Source: Microbispora siamensis (GTDB lineage Bacteria; Actinomycetota; Actinomycetes; Streptosporangiales; Streptosporangiaceae). Taken from it: a stretch of DNA of 49,407 bases. Made by a program: the position numbers and the translations under genes. The notes beneath the pieces were generated by a model. That model was not told the DNA's origin. It saw only the letters and a list, made by a program, of their open reading frames with translations, and did not search any database. This document shows, in pieces, positions 8,085 to 16,335 of this stretch (the stretch's first letter is position 1; every line of letters begins with the position of its first letter). The DNA is taken from the NCBI RefSeq assembly GCF_016863095.1, contig NZ_BOOF01000065.1, forward strand, positions 1 to 49,407, given 5' to 3'.

Positions 8085-9006
8085 GGTCCAGGTCCTCCCA
8101 GAGCGCTTCCGGGATGTCCGTCGCCGCCAGCTCCAGATCCTCGGCGATCTCCTCCGCGCTGCGGGCGCCGATGAGGACGGTGGTGACGGCGGGGTGGCGG
8201 TGGGGGAAGCGCAGGGCCGCGGCGGGCAGCGGGACGCCGTGGGAGGCGCAGATGCGTCCCAGCTCACGCGCCCGTTCCAGCACGGCGGGCGGGGCGGTGT
8301 TGTAGTCGTAGGTGGTGCCGCCGGCGAGGATGCCGCTGTTGAACACCCCGCCCGCGATGACGGCGACGCCGCGCCGCTCGCATTCGGGCAGCAATTCGGC
8401 GGCGGTGCGGTCGAGCAGGGTGTAGCGTCCCGCGACCAGGACGGCGTCGAGGTCGGTCTCGCGGACGAACCGGGTCAGCATCTCGGCCTGGTTCATCCCG
8501 GCGCCGATCGCGCCGATCACCCCCTGGTCGCGCAGCTCGGCCAGCGCCGGGTAGGCCTGGCCCGCGGCCTGCTCCCAGTGGTCGTCCGGGTCGTGGATGA
8601 ATACCAGGTCGAAGCGGTCGAGCCCGGTCCGGTTCAGGCTGTCGTCCAGGGAGCGCAGCACGCCGTCGCGGCTGTAGTCCCGCACCCGCACGAACCCGGT
8701 GCGGCCGGGGAAGCCCTCCTCCTCGCCCTGGCCGGGGACCAGCACGCGGCCGATCTTCGTGGACACGACCGCATCCCCCGCGTCGGGCAGGCCGCGCAGG
8801 AACCGCCCCAGACGCTGTTCGGCCAGCCCGCTGCCGTAGTGCGGCGCGGTGTCGAAGTAGCGGATCCCCGCCTGCCAGGCGGCGGCCAGCACCTGCTCGG
8901 CCTGCTGTTCGCTCACCGGCGCGAACAGCCCCGCCAGCGGCGCGGTCCCCAGCCCGTACCGCCCCAGCCTGCCCACCACACTCGGGTGGCGCTCGCCGGC
9001 CGTCAC
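8074..9006 (-). CDS. Aldo/keto reductase, probable L-fucose (D-threo-aldose) 1-dehydrogenase
   Basis: A 310-residue aldo/keto reductase predicted to oxidise L-fucose at C1 to the lactone with NAD(P)+. The catalytic tetrad is visible as D52 and Y57 in FDTAPHYGSG, K84 in STKIGR and H137 in VFIHDP. The LxRYGLGTAPL start and the D-threo-aldose dehydrogenase-like layout fit the fucose/galactose dehydrogenase branch of the family. The GTG start overlaps the SDR stop (GTGA), so it is the third gene of the minus operon. Its last codons overlap larA by 11 bases. It is the second sugar dehydrogenase of the locus, beside the zinc enzyme at 73-1086. The fucose assignment is inference from gene context. 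Confidence 0.87.
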   Translation of the reverse strand: MTAGERHPSVVGRLGRYGLGTAPLAGLFAPVSEQQAEQVLAAAWQAGIRYFDTAPHYGSGLAEQRLGRFLRGLPDAGDAVVSTKIGRVLVPGQGEEEGFPGRTGFVRVRDYSRDGVLRSLDDSLNRTGLDRFDLVFIHDPDDHWEQAAGQAYPALAELRDQGVIGAIGAGMNQAEMLTRFVRETDLDAVLVAGRYTLLDRTAAELLPECERRGVAVIAGGVFNSGILAGGTTYDYNTAPPAVLERARELGRICASHGVPLPAAALRFPHRHPAVTTVLIGARSAEEIAEDLELAATDIPEALWEDLDHVG

Positions 9007-9743
9007 GAGGTCACCGGCCTCAGCCGCAGACCGGCCATCCCGCCGTCCACGGCCAGCTCGACCCCGGTCGTCGACCCCGCCCGCGGACTGGCCAGGTAGG
9101 CCACCGCGTGGGCGACCTCCTGCACCGTCACCAGGCGGCCGTGCGGCTGCCGGGCGCACAACGCCGCCCGCTCGGCCTCCGGATCGGGCGCGGTCTCCAG
9201 CAACCGCCCCACCCACGGGGTGTCCACCGTGCCCGGGCTGACGCAGTTGACCCGGATCCCCTCGCGGATGTGGTCGGCCGCCATCGCCCGGGTCAGCGCC
9301 AGCACCGCCCCCTTGGACGCCGAATACAACGCCCGCTGCGGCAACCCCACCGCCGCCGCGACCGAACAGGTGTTGACGATCGCGGCGTGCGGCGACTCAC
9401 GCAGGTGGGGCAGCGCCGCCCGGGTCACCCGCGCGATCCCCACCACGTTGAGGTCGAACACCCGCAGCCACTCGGCGTCGTCGTTGCCGGCCACCGTGCC
9501 CTGCGCGCCGATACCGGCGTTGTTCACCAGCACGTCGATCCGCCCGTACCGTTCCGCCACGGCCGCCACCGCCCGCCGTACGGAGGCGTCGTCGGTCACA
9601 TCACACACGAACTCGGTGCCGCGCAGGTCCAGCACGGCGACGTGGGCGCCCCGCGCGGTCAGCTCCTCGGCGACCGCCCTGCCGATGCCCGACGCCCCGC
9701 CGGTGACGATCGCCACCAGCCCCTCGAACTCACTCCCACTCAT
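9003..9743 (-). CDS. SDR oxidoreductase, probable 2-keto-3-deoxy-L-fuconate 4-dehydrogenase
   Basis: A 246-residue classical short-chain dehydrogenase. The cofactor motif TGGASGIG (residues 14-21), NNAG (74-77), the catalytic S127, and Y140/K144 in YSASK are all present. In the non-phosphorylated fucose route this step oxidises 2-keto-3-deoxy-L-fuconate to 2,4-diketo-3-deoxy-L-fuconate with NAD+. It is placed between the diketo-acid hydrolase gene (overlap ATGA at 9740-9743) and the aldo/keto reductase gene (overlap GTGA), exactly the partners expected. The ATG start is fixed by the overlap. Substrate is inferred, since SDR sequences alone rarely decide it. Confidence 0.88.
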   Translation of the reverse strand: MSGSEFEGLVAIVTGGASGIGRAVAEELTARGAHVAVLDLRGTEFVCDVTDDASVRRAVAAVAERYGRIDVLVNNAGIGAQGTVAGNDDAEWLRVFDLNVVGIARVTRAALPHLRESPHAAIVNTCSVAAAVGLPQRALYSASKGAVLALTRAMAADHIREGIRVNCVSPGTVDTPWVGRLLETAPDPEAERAALCARQPHGRLVTVQEVAHAVAYLASPRAGSTTGVELAVDGGMAGLRLRPVTS

Positions 9744-10588
9744 GCCTGGCCTATCCGCTGGCGCTGGCGGCCCAGACCGTCGATCTCCAGCTCCACCACA
9801 TCCCCCGCCCGCAGGTACGCCTGCGGGCCACGGCCCAGCGCCACACCCGCCGGGGTGCCGGTGTTCACCACATCACCCGGCTCCAGCACCATGAACTGGC
9901 TGAGATACCAGATCACGTGATGCACCCCGAAGATCTGGTTCTTGGTGCTCCCGTTCTGCCGCAGCTCCCCGTTGACCCACAACCGCAACCCCAGCGCCTG
10001 CGGATCACCCACCTCATCCGGCGTCACCAGCCACGGACCCAGCGGATTGAACGTCTCACACGACTTGCCCTTGTCCCACTGACCCCCACGCTCGTTCTGG
10101 AACTCCCGCTCCGACACGTCGTTGGCGATCGCGTAGCCGGCGATCACGTCCGCCGCCTCCTCCGGAGACGACAGGTAACGGGCCGTACGGCCGAGGATCA
10201 CCGCAAGCTCGACCTCGTAGTCGGTCTTCACACTCCGGCGCGGCACCAGCACCTCGTCATCGGGACCGACCAGCGTGTTGGACGCCTTCAGGAACACCAC
10301 CGGCTCGGCGGGGATCGCCGCCCCCGTCTCCTCCGCATGATCGGAATAGTTCAACCCGATACATACGATCTTCCCCGGCCGGGCCACCGGCGCCCCCACC
10401 CGCCCGTACGGCCCGGCCTCCGGCAGCCGCCCCTCCGCCAGCGCCGACCGCACCCGCTCGACCCCGCCCCCCGCGAGGAACCCGCCATCGATGTCGCCCG
10501 TCACCGACGACAGATCGAACACCCGCCCGTCCGGTGCCAGCACACAGGGTCGCTCCTCACCCGCCGGACCCACCCGCAACAGCTTCAC
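9740..10588 (-). CDS. Fumarylacetoacetate hydrolase family, probable 2,4-diketo-3-deoxy-L-fuconate hydrolase
   Basis: A 282-residue FAH-fold hydrolase predicted to cleave 2,4-diketo-3-deoxy-L-fuconate to pyruvate and L-lactate, the last step of the route. The metal-site blocks are GLNYSDHAEE near residue 78, the TDYEVELAVILG acidic pair near 123 and IANDVSERE near 155. The GTPAGVALG loop closes the domain. It is the first gene of a seven-gene minus-strand operon (hydrolase, SDR, aldo/keto reductase, larA, larB, larC, lactonase). The start is GTG with only a weak Shine-Dalgarno. No aldolase is seen in the operon, so the SDR/FAH branch rather than the aldolase branch is indicated. Its product L-lactate is the natural LarA substrate. 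Confidence 0.88.
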   Translation of the reverse strand: MKLLRVGPAGEERPCVLAPDGRVFDLSSVTGDIDGGFLAGGGVERVRSALAEGRLPEAGPYGRVGAPVARPGKIVCIGLNYSDHAEETGAAIPAEPVVFLKASNTLVGPDDEVLVPRRSVKTDYEVELAVILGRTARYLSSPEEAADVIAGYAIANDVSEREFQNERGGQWDKGKSCETFNPLGPWLVTPDEVGDPQALGLRLWVNGELRQNGSTKNQIFGVHHVIWYLSQFMVLEPGDVVNTGTPAGVALGRGPQAYLRAGDVVELEIDGLGRQRQRIGQA

Positions 10589-10642
10589 GATCTTGGCCTC
10601 TCCGCTGGTTCACAGGGCCGTACGACGTGCCGAGCCTGCCAG

Positions 10643-10739
10643 ATTCATCGGGTTGAAGTAAAGCCTTTGGTTGGATATCTGCCGACTTGTCTTGACCTTC
10701 TCCCGGCGCGATCCTACTGTTCCATTCATATTCATCGGA
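10643..10739. repeat. ATTCAT repeats in the divergent fucose promoter region
   Basis: The 168 bases between the divergent operons contain ATTCATCGG at 10643-10651 and again at 10730-10738. A further ATTCAT lies directly before the second copy (10724-10729). AT-rich direct repeats stand out in this GC-rich DNA and lie on both sides of the plus-strand promoter. They may bind the FadR regulator encoded at 12051. Inference only. Confidence 0.35.
10692..10720 (+). promoter_or_regulatory. Promoter of the fuconate dehydratase-fadR-larE operon
   Basis: A TTGACC -35 box (10692-10697) and a TACTGT -10 box (10715-10720) are separated by exactly 17 bases, ending 36 bases before the dehydratase ATG. This is a good housekeeping-type promoter. 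The ATTCAT repeats lie just downstream, over the expected start of transcription, where a repressor would act. Confidence 0.6.
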
Positions 10740-10756
10740 TCAATTGGAGTTCGCCC

Positions 10757-12049
10757 ATGCCGACGATCACCTCTGTGAACGTGATCGACATCAGGTTCCC
10801 GACCTCCGCGACGCTCGACGGCTCGGACGCCATGAACCCGGACGGCGACTACTCCGCGGCGTACGTGGTGCTGGAGACCGACGACGGCGACCTGGCGGGG
10901 TACGGTCTGACGTTCACGATCGGGCGGGGCAACGACCTGTGCGTGGCCGCCGCCCGGCAGATCGGGGCGCGGCTGGCCGGGCGCGACGTCGACGAGCTGG
11001 CCGGGAACCTCGGCGGCCTCTACCGGGAGATCATGGCCGACAGCCAGATGCGCTGGCTCGGGCCGGAGAAGGGCGTGGTGCATCTGTCCGCCGCGGGCGT
11101 CCTCAACGCGGCGTGGGACCTGGCGGCCCGCCGGGCCGGCAAACCCCTGTGGCGCGTCGTCGCCGACATGACGCCCGAGGAACTGGTCGCCGCCTGCGAC
11201 TTCCGTTATCTGTCCGATGTGCTGACCCCCGCCGAGGCCGTCGCGATGCTGGCCCGGCTCGCCCCCACGCGCGAGGAGCGGATCGCCGAGCTGGCCGAGC
11301 ACGGCTACCCGGCGTACACGACCTCTCCGGGCTGGCTCGGCTACGACGACGGCAAGCTGCGCCGTCTGTGCCGCCAGGCCGTCGCCGACGGCTGGACGCA
11401 CGTCAAGCTCAAGGTCGGCGCCAACGTGGAGGACGACGTCCGCCGGCTGTCGATCGCCCGGGAGGAGCTCGGCGACCGCGTCCTGATGATCGACGCCAAC
11501 CAGGTGTGGGACGTGCCCCAGGCCATCGAGTGGGTCAACCGGCTCGCGCCGTACGAGCCGCTGTGGATCGAGGAGCCGACCAGCCCCGACGACGTGCTCG
11601 GCCACGCGGCCATCCGCAAGGCGGTCGCCCCCGTCGGCGTCGCCACCGGAGAGCACTGCCACAACCGCGTGATGTTCAAGCAGCTCCTGCAGGCGGGCGC
11701 GATCGACTTCTGCCAGATCGACTCCTGCCGCCTCGCGTCGGTCAACGAGATCGTCCCGGTGCTGCTGATGGCCGCCAAGTTCGGCGTGCCGGTCTGCCCC
11801 CACGCGGGCGGCGTCGGTCTGTGCGAGCTGGTCCAGCACATGGCCGTGGTCGACTACGTGTGCGTGAGCGGCAGTCTGGAGGGCCGCGTCCTGGAGTACG
11901 TCGACCACCTGCACGAGCACTTCACCGACCCCGTCCGCATCGAGCGCGGCCGCTACCTGCTGCCTGAGAAGCCTGGTTACAGCGCTCGTATGCACTCAGA
12001 GTCGATCGCCGCGTACCGCTACCCTGATGGTCACCATTGGGGAGGCTGA
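10757..12049 (+). CDS. L-fuconate dehydratase (enolase superfamily)
   Basis: A 430-residue enolase-superfamily dehydratase that converts L-fuconate to 2-keto-3-deoxy-L-fuconate with Mg2+. The whole catalytic set of the fuconate dehydratase group is visible: KLKVG (about residues 217-221), the metal ligands in IDANQVW and IEEPTSPDD, TGEHCHN near 299, and the acid/base His in CPHAGGVGL near 349. The N-terminal block with ATLDGSDAMNPDGDYSAAY and the FRYLSDVLTPAEA region are typical of this group, and the length matches. The ATG at 10757 has GGAG upstream. One base separates its stop from the FadR gene. The substrate call is the firmest in the pathway because the subgroup is narrow. Confidence 0.93.
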   Translation: MPTITSVNVIDIRFPTSATLDGSDAMNPDGDYSAAYVVLETDDGDLAGYGLTFTIGRGNDLCVAAARQIGARLAGRDVDELAGNLGGLYREIMADSQMRWLGPEKGVVHLSAAGVLNAAWDLAARRAGKPLWRVVADMTPEELVAACDFRYLSDVLTPAEAVAMLARLAPTREERIAELAEHGYPAYTTSPGWLGYDDGKLRRLCRQAVADGWTHVKLKVGANVEDDVRRLSIAREELGDRVLMIDANQVWDVPQAIEWVNRLAPYEPLWIEEPTSPDDVLGHAAIRKAVAPVGVATGEHCHNRVMFKQLLQAGAIDFCQIDSCRLASVNEIVPVLLMAAKFGVPVCPHAGGVGLCELVQHMAVVDYVCVSGSLEGRVLEYVDHLHEHFTDPVRIERGRYLLPEKPGYSARMHSESIAAYRYPDGHHWGG

Positions 12050-12050
12050 C

Positions 12051-12764
12051 GTGGGCGTCATCGAGACGGCGATCGACACGATCAAGCAGATGATCATCGA
12101 TGGGGAACTGCGTCCGGGGCAGAAGCTCCCCGTCGAGAAGAATCTGGCCGAACAGCTAGGTGTCGCCCGCAACACGCTGCGCGAGGCCGTGCGCGCGCTG
12201 GTCGCCATGCGGGTCCTGCAGACGCGGCAGGGCGACGGCACCTACGTCACCAGCCTCTCTCCCGACCTGCTGCTCGACGGGATGAGTTTCGTCGCCGACA
12301 TCCACCTGGACGCCGGGGCGGGGGAGTTCCTGCACGTGCGCAGGATTCTGGAGGCGGAGGCGACGGCGCTGGCGGCCACGCGCATCCCCGACGCCGATCT
12401 CGTCCGCCTGGGCGATCTGCTCGACGAGGCCGAGACGGTCGCCGCCTGCGATCCCGTCGACCACGAGAAGCTGATCGCGCTCGACCAGGATTTCCACGCC
12501 CTCATCGCCTCCCACTGCGGCAACGCCGTCCTCGCCGCCGTCATCCAGAACATGTCCGGCCGCACCGTACGCGCCCGCATCTGGCGGGGCATGAGCGATC
12601 CCGAAGCCGTTCACCGCACGCTCCGGGAGCACCGGGCCGTCCATCGGGCTCTGCTGGCGCGGGACTCCGAGCGGGCCAGGCTCCACGCCGCCCTGCACGT
12701 CCTCGGCGTCGAGGAGAGCCTCACCGTCCCACGTGCCTTCGAAGGCGAGGCCGCTCGTGGCTGA
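12051..12764 (+). CDS. FadR-family (GntR) transcriptional regulator 1
   Basis: A 237-residue GntR regulator: N-terminal winged helix (about residues 1-75, with LGVARNTLREAVRALVAM and RQGDGTYVTSL) followed by an FCD ligand-binding domain whose metal-site histidines are visible (DQDFHALIASH and the C-terminal LHAALHV). It probably senses a fucose-pathway acid and represses the two divergent operons. The GTG at 12051 is chosen because GGGGAGG lies six bases upstream; a longer ATG form would overlap the dehydratase. It lies between the dehydratase and larE in one transcript, so control of cofactor synthesis and catabolism is joined. It closely resembles the regulator at 17839 around the GDGTYVTSLSP segment. 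Confidence 0.9.
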   Translation: MGVIETAIDTIKQMIIDGELRPGQKLPVEKNLAEQLGVARNTLREAVRALVAMRVLQTRQGDGTYVTSLSPDLLLDGMSFVADIHLDAGAGEFLHVRRILEAEATALAATRIPDADLVRLGDLLDEAETVAACDPVDHEKLIALDQDFHALIASHCGNAVLAAVIQNMSGRTVRARIWRGMSDPEAVHRTLREHRAVHRALLARDSERARLHAALHVLGVEESLTVPRAFEGEAARG

Positions 12765-13626
12765 TCGTCCCGCTTCCAGCGGAGAGAGGACCCCGGACGC
12801 CGGTCAGGCGGGCGCGGTGAGCGACGCCATGGACCGGCTGACGGCCCGGCTGCTCCGTGAGGACGCGGTCGTCGTCGCCTACTCCGGCGGCGCCGACTCC
12901 GCGTTGCTCGCCTTCGCCGCCGCGAGGGCGCTCGGCAGGCGCGCACTGGCCGTCACCGCGGTCTCACCCAGCCTGGCCGCCTCCGAGCGGGCCGCGGCCC
13001 GTGACTTCGCGCGCGCCCACGGGCTGGCGCATCTGGAGGTGTGCACGGACGAGGCCGACCGGCCCGAGTACGCCGCCAACGGCGCCGACCGCTGCTACCA
13101 CTGCAAGTCGGCGCTGTTCGACGCGCTCACGCCGCTGGCGGCCGCCATGGGTGCCCGGATCGCGCTCGGCACCAACCTCGACGACCTCGGCGACCACCGC
13201 CCCGGACAGCGGGCCGCGGCCGAGCGCGGGGCCATCGCGCCGCTGGTGGAGGCCGGGCTCACCAAGGCCGACGTCCGCGCGGTCAGCCGGGAGCTCGGCC
13301 TGGTCACCGCGGACAAACCCGCCGCGCCCTGCCTGGCCTCGCGGGTCAGCTACGGCGACCCCGTCACGCCGGAGGTCCTGCGCAGGATCGAGACCGCCGA
13401 GGGCGCGCTGCGCGATCTCGGCTTCCCGGTGTGCCGGGTGCGCGCCCATTCCGGCGGCACGCTCGCCCGGGTCGAGGTTCCGGCCACTGAGATCCCGCGC
13501 GCGTGCGAGCTGCGCGAGCGCGTGGATTCCGCGGTCCGCGGCGCCGGCTTCACCTTCTGCTCGCTGGACCTGTCCGGTTTCGCGTCCGGACGCCTCAACG
13601 CGCTGCTGCCGCTGCTCCCGTCCTGA
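12757..13626 (+). CDS. larE: LarE, ATP-dependent sulfur transferase for the nickel-pincer cofactor
   Basis: A 289-residue LarE that adenylates P2CMN and transfers sulfur to make P2TMN. The PP-loop SGGADS (residues 43-48) starts the nucleotide domain. Three cysteines stand out: C113 and C116 in RCYHCK, and C192 in PCLASR at the position of the sacrificial cysteine of L. plantarum. A three-cysteine pattern is what is described for LarE proteins that use an iron-sulfur cluster to carry sulfur, so this one may be catalytic. The GTG at 12757 is preferred (GGCGAGG upstream); it overlaps the regulator stop by eight bases. The gene is in the opposite operon to larABC, next to the fuconate dehydratase. 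Confidence 0.92.
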   Translation: MADRPASSGERTPDAGQAGAVSDAMDRLTARLLREDAVVVAYSGGADSALLAFAAARALGRRALAVTAVSPSLAASERAAARDFARAHGLAHLEVCTDEADRPEYAANGADRCYHCKSALFDALTPLAAAMGARIALGTNLDDLGDHRPGQRAAAERGAIAPLVEAGLTKADVRAVSRELGLVTADKPAAPCLASRVSYGDPVTPEVLRRIETAEGALRDLGFPVCRVRAHSGGTLARVEVPATEIPRACELRERVDSAVRGAGFTFCSLDLSGFASGRLNALLPLLPS

Positions 13627-13682
13627 CGGGCTTCCGGCCCTCTCGCGTCCGAGGCCTTCCAACCCGTACGCGGTGATGAGTG

Positions 13683-13712
13683 GGGGAGGCCGGTCCGGGG
13701 ATCGGCCTCCCC
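13683..13712. terminator. Bidirectional terminator between larE and the ABC importer
   Basis: GGGGAGGCCG and CGGCCTCCCC form a perfect 10-base-pair stem with a 10-base loop, followed by TTCT on the plus strand. It lies between two convergent genes and can serve both. Confidence 0.75.
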
Positions 13713-13718
13713 TTCTCG

Positions 13719-14765
13719 TCATTCCTGCGACTTGCCGCCGGTGAGGCGGGAGATCGCGAGCGCGGTGAGGATGATCGCCCCGTTGAGCGCCTGGATCCAC
13801 TGCGCGGGGACGCCCGCGAGGGTGAGGACATTCTGGATCATGTAGAGCAACAGGATGCCGGTGAACGCGCCGAACACCGTGCCCTTGCCTCCGTTGAGGC
13901 TGACTCCGCCGATGACGGCGGCGGCGAACACGGTGAAGATCGCGCCGTCGCCCTGGGCGGCGGCCACGGAGGCGAGCCGGCCCGTCAGCAGGAGGCCGCC
14001 GATCGCGGCCAGCAGGCTGGCGGAGATCAGCACGATCCACAGCACCCGGTCGGTGCGGATCCCGGCCGCCTTCGCGGCGTCGACGTTTCCGCCGATCGCG
14101 TAGAGCGCCCGGCCGAACCGGGTGAATCCCATGACCACGACGCCGGCGGCGAACAGCAGCAGGCATATCCAGATGGACGCGGGCACGCCGAGCCACATGG
14201 CCGAGCCGAGGTAGGTCATCGATTCCGGGAGGTTGAAGAAGGTCTGCCCGCCGGAGATGCCGGTGAGGAGGCCACGCAGCACGATGAGCATGCCCAGGGT
14301 GACGATGAAACCGTTGAGCCCGAAGCGGACGATGAACAGCGCGTTCACCGCCCCGATCAGCACTCCCACCGCGAGGGTGACGGGGATTCCCCAGGCGCCG
14401 GGCAGCAGCCCGAGCCCGGGTCCCGTTCCAGCGGCGACCGTCAGCCATGCGGCCACGCCGGGGGCGAGCCCGAAGGTCGACTCGAGCGACAGGTCCATCC
14501 TGCCGGCGATGAGCACGAGCGTCTGCGCCAGGACGAGCAGCGAGATCTCCGACATGGTCTGCAGGATGTTGATCAGGTTGTCGCTCTGCAGGAAGATCGG
14601 GTTGACGATCTGCCCGACGATCGCGATCACGATGATCGCGGGGACGAGCGCGAAGTCCCGCAGCCGCGCCAGGGGGATCGGCGGGCGGCGCTTTCTCGCC
14701 TCCTCCGGCGCCGGCGGGCTCGGCAGGTGTCCCGTCGTGGCGTGAGCGGTGGTGCTGTCAGGCAT
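13719..14765 (-). CDS. Ribose/xylose-type sugar ABC transporter permease
   Basis: A 348-residue polytopic membrane protein of the RbsC/BPD_transp_2 family with about ten hydrophobic segments. Conserved motifs include LIAGRMDLSLESTFGLAPGVAA, GLNGFIVTLGML and the cytoplasmic loop YAIGGNVDAAKAAGIRTDRV that contacts the ATPase. A 40-residue hydrophilic N-terminus comes first. It would form the channel for a monosaccharide taken up with the ATPase and binding protein upstream on the same strand. Its ATG overlaps the ATPase stop by eight bases. The likely solute is L-fucose or a fucose-containing sugar, judged only from the surrounding fucosidases and catabolic genes. The operon ends here in a strong hairpin. 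Confidence 0.9.
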   Translation of the reverse strand: MPDSTTAHATTGHLPSPPAPEEARKRRPPIPLARLRDFALVPAIIVIAIVGQIVNPIFLQSDNLINILQTMSEISLLVLAQTLVLIAGRMDLSLESTFGLAPGVAAWLTVAAGTGPGLGLLPGAWGIPVTLAVGVLIGAVNALFIVRFGLNGFIVTLGMLIVLRGLLTGISGGQTFFNLPESMTYLGSAMWLGVPASIWICLLLFAAGVVVMGFTRFGRALYAIGGNVDAAKAAGIRTDRVLWIVLISASLLAAIGGLLLTGRLASVAAAQGDGAIFTVFAAAVIGGVSLNGGKGTVFGAFTGILLLYMIQNVLTLAGVPAQWIQALNGAIILTALAISRLTGGKSQE

Positions 14766-16323
14766 CGAGGTCGACTCCTTCCATGGCGGCCACCATCTCG
14801 TGGTCGTGCCAGCCGGCGGCCAGTTCCGCGACGACGCGGCCGTGGAACATCACGAGCACCCGGTTGCACAGCCGCAGGTCGTCAAGTTCATCGGAGGCGA
14901 TCACGACGCCCGTTCCGTTGCCGGCGATCTCCTCGACCTTGCCGAGCAGGAACTCCTTCGACCGGACGTCGACTCCGGCGGTCGGCGTGATCAGTACGAG
15001 CAGACGAGGGTCGCTGGCCAGGGCGCGGGCCATCACGACCTTCTGCTGGTTGCCGCCGGACAGCCCGGAGACGGGGAGCTCCGGGCCGGGTGTCTTGATC
15101 GCGAGATTGGTGATCATCTCGCGGGCCAGCGCGTCCCTGCGCCGGCCGCTGACGAAGCCCGCCTGACCGAGCCGCTCCGGCACCGTCATCGTGGTGTTGT
15201 CGGCGATGGACATCAGGGGGACGAGCCCCTGGTGGTGACGGTCGCGGGGCACGAAGCCCACCCCGGCGGCCAGCGACTCCGGCACGCTCCCGGGGCGCGG
15301 GCGGCTCCCGGCCACCTCCAGGGTCCCGTCCTTGGCGGCGCGCAATCCGGCGATGGTCTCGGCGAGCTCGGTCTTCCCGCTGCCGCCCAGCCCCGCCAGC
15401 CCCACGATCTCCCCGGCCCGTACCCGCAGGTCGACGTCCTGGTAGACGTCGCCGTCGCACAGGCCCCGTACGTCGAGGACCACCGGGGCCTCCGCCGGGA
15501 CCGGCGGGCGCACGGCGTGCTCCCGCAGCCCCGCGGCCTCACCGGTCATCGCCGCCACCAGCTCGCCCTGCGGAAGGTCCGCCACCGGCGTGGTGAGGAT
15601 GTGCCGGGCGTCCCGGAACACCGTGACCATGTCGCAGATCTCGTAGATCTCCTGCAGGTGATGACTGATGAACAGGAACGTGACTCCCTGCTCCCGCATC
15701 GCCCGCATCCGCTCGAAGAGCCGGGAGATCGCCGCGCCGTCCAGCTGGGCGGTGGGCTCGTCGAGGATGATGAACCTCGCGCCGAACGACAGCGCCCGGG
15801 CGATCTCCACGAACTGCCGCTGCTCCACACCGAGCTCCCCGGCCGGCCGGCGGACGTCGACGTCCACCGACCACGCCTCCAGCAGGTCGGCGGCCTTCCG
15901 CCACAGGCCCTTCCACCCGACCAGCCCCAGCCGGTTGCGGTCGTGCCGGTTCAGATAGAGGTTCTCCGCCACGGTCAGCTCAGGGATGATCGTGGACTTC
16001 TGGTAGACGCAGGCGACCCGTTCCCGCCAGGCGTCACGGTCCGACAGCCGCGGCGCCGGGGACCCGGCGAAGCGCACCTCGCCCTCGTCCGGCGCCTGCA
16101 GCCCCGTCAGGATGGAGACCAGGGTGGACTTCCCCGCACCGTTGCGCCCGACCAGTGCGTGGGTCTCCCCGGGCCCGATCGCTATGTGGGCACGGTTCAG
16201 TGCCGTCGTCTCGCCGTACCTCTTGGTGATGCGCTCCGCCTCGGCGACGGGCGGGTCCGAACGGACCGGCCCGCTGTCACGGGCGGGTGGAGGGCTCGCG
16301 GGCCCTCCCGCGAACTCTTCCAT
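14758..16323 (-). CDS. Sugar ABC transporter ATPase with two nucleotide-binding domains
   Basis: A 521-residue RbsA/XylG-type protein with two ABC domains. Domain 1 has Walker A GRNGAGKST, signature VEQRQ and Walker B FIILDEPT. Domain 2 has GLGGSGKT, LSGGNQQKV and then LLVLITPTAGVDV where LLDEPTxGxD is expected, so the Walker B Asp and the catalytic Glu are replaced by Ile and Thr. The second site is probably unable to hydrolyse ATP. The ATG at 16323 (GAGAGGG upstream) is preferred over a GTG two codons earlier, which is too close to that sequence. It lies between the binding protein and permease genes and powers monosaccharide uptake. Confidence 0.9.
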   Translation of the reverse strand: MEEFAGGPASPPPARDSGPVRSDPPVAEAERITKRYGETTALNRAHIAIGPGETHALVGRNGAGKSTLVSILTGLQAPDEGEVRFAGSPAPRLSDRDAWRERVACVYQKSTIIPELTVAENLYLNRHDRNRLGLVGWKGLWRKAADLLEAWSVDVDVRRPAGELGVEQRQFVEIARALSFGARFIILDEPTAQLDGAAISRLFERMRAMREQGVTFLFISHHLQEIYEICDMVTVFRDARHILTTPVADLPQGELVAAMTGEAAGLREHAVRPPVPAEAPVVLDVRGLCDGDVYQDVDLRVRAGEIVGLAGLGGSGKTELAETIAGLRAAKDGTLEVAGSRPRPGSVPESLAAGVGFVPRDRHHQGLVPLMSIADNTTMTVPERLGQAGFVSGRRRDALAREMITNLAIKTPGPELPVSGLSGGNQQKVVMARALASDPRLLVLITPTAGVDVRSKEFLLGKVEEIAGNGTGVVIASDELDDLRLCNRVLVMFHGRVVAELAAGWHDHEMVAAMEGVDLDA

Positions 16324-16335
16324 GGCCACGCCCTC

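Noticed and set aside
10589..10756. A nickel or other riboswitch before the lar/fucose operons
   Set aside because: The leader regions are short and show direct repeats and a promoter but no conserved aptamer-like fold that I can recognise.
12027..12050. An ATG start for FadR regulator 1 inside the dehydratase gene
   Set aside because: The GTG at 12051 has a better ribosome site (GGGGAGG) and the family-typical N-terminus.
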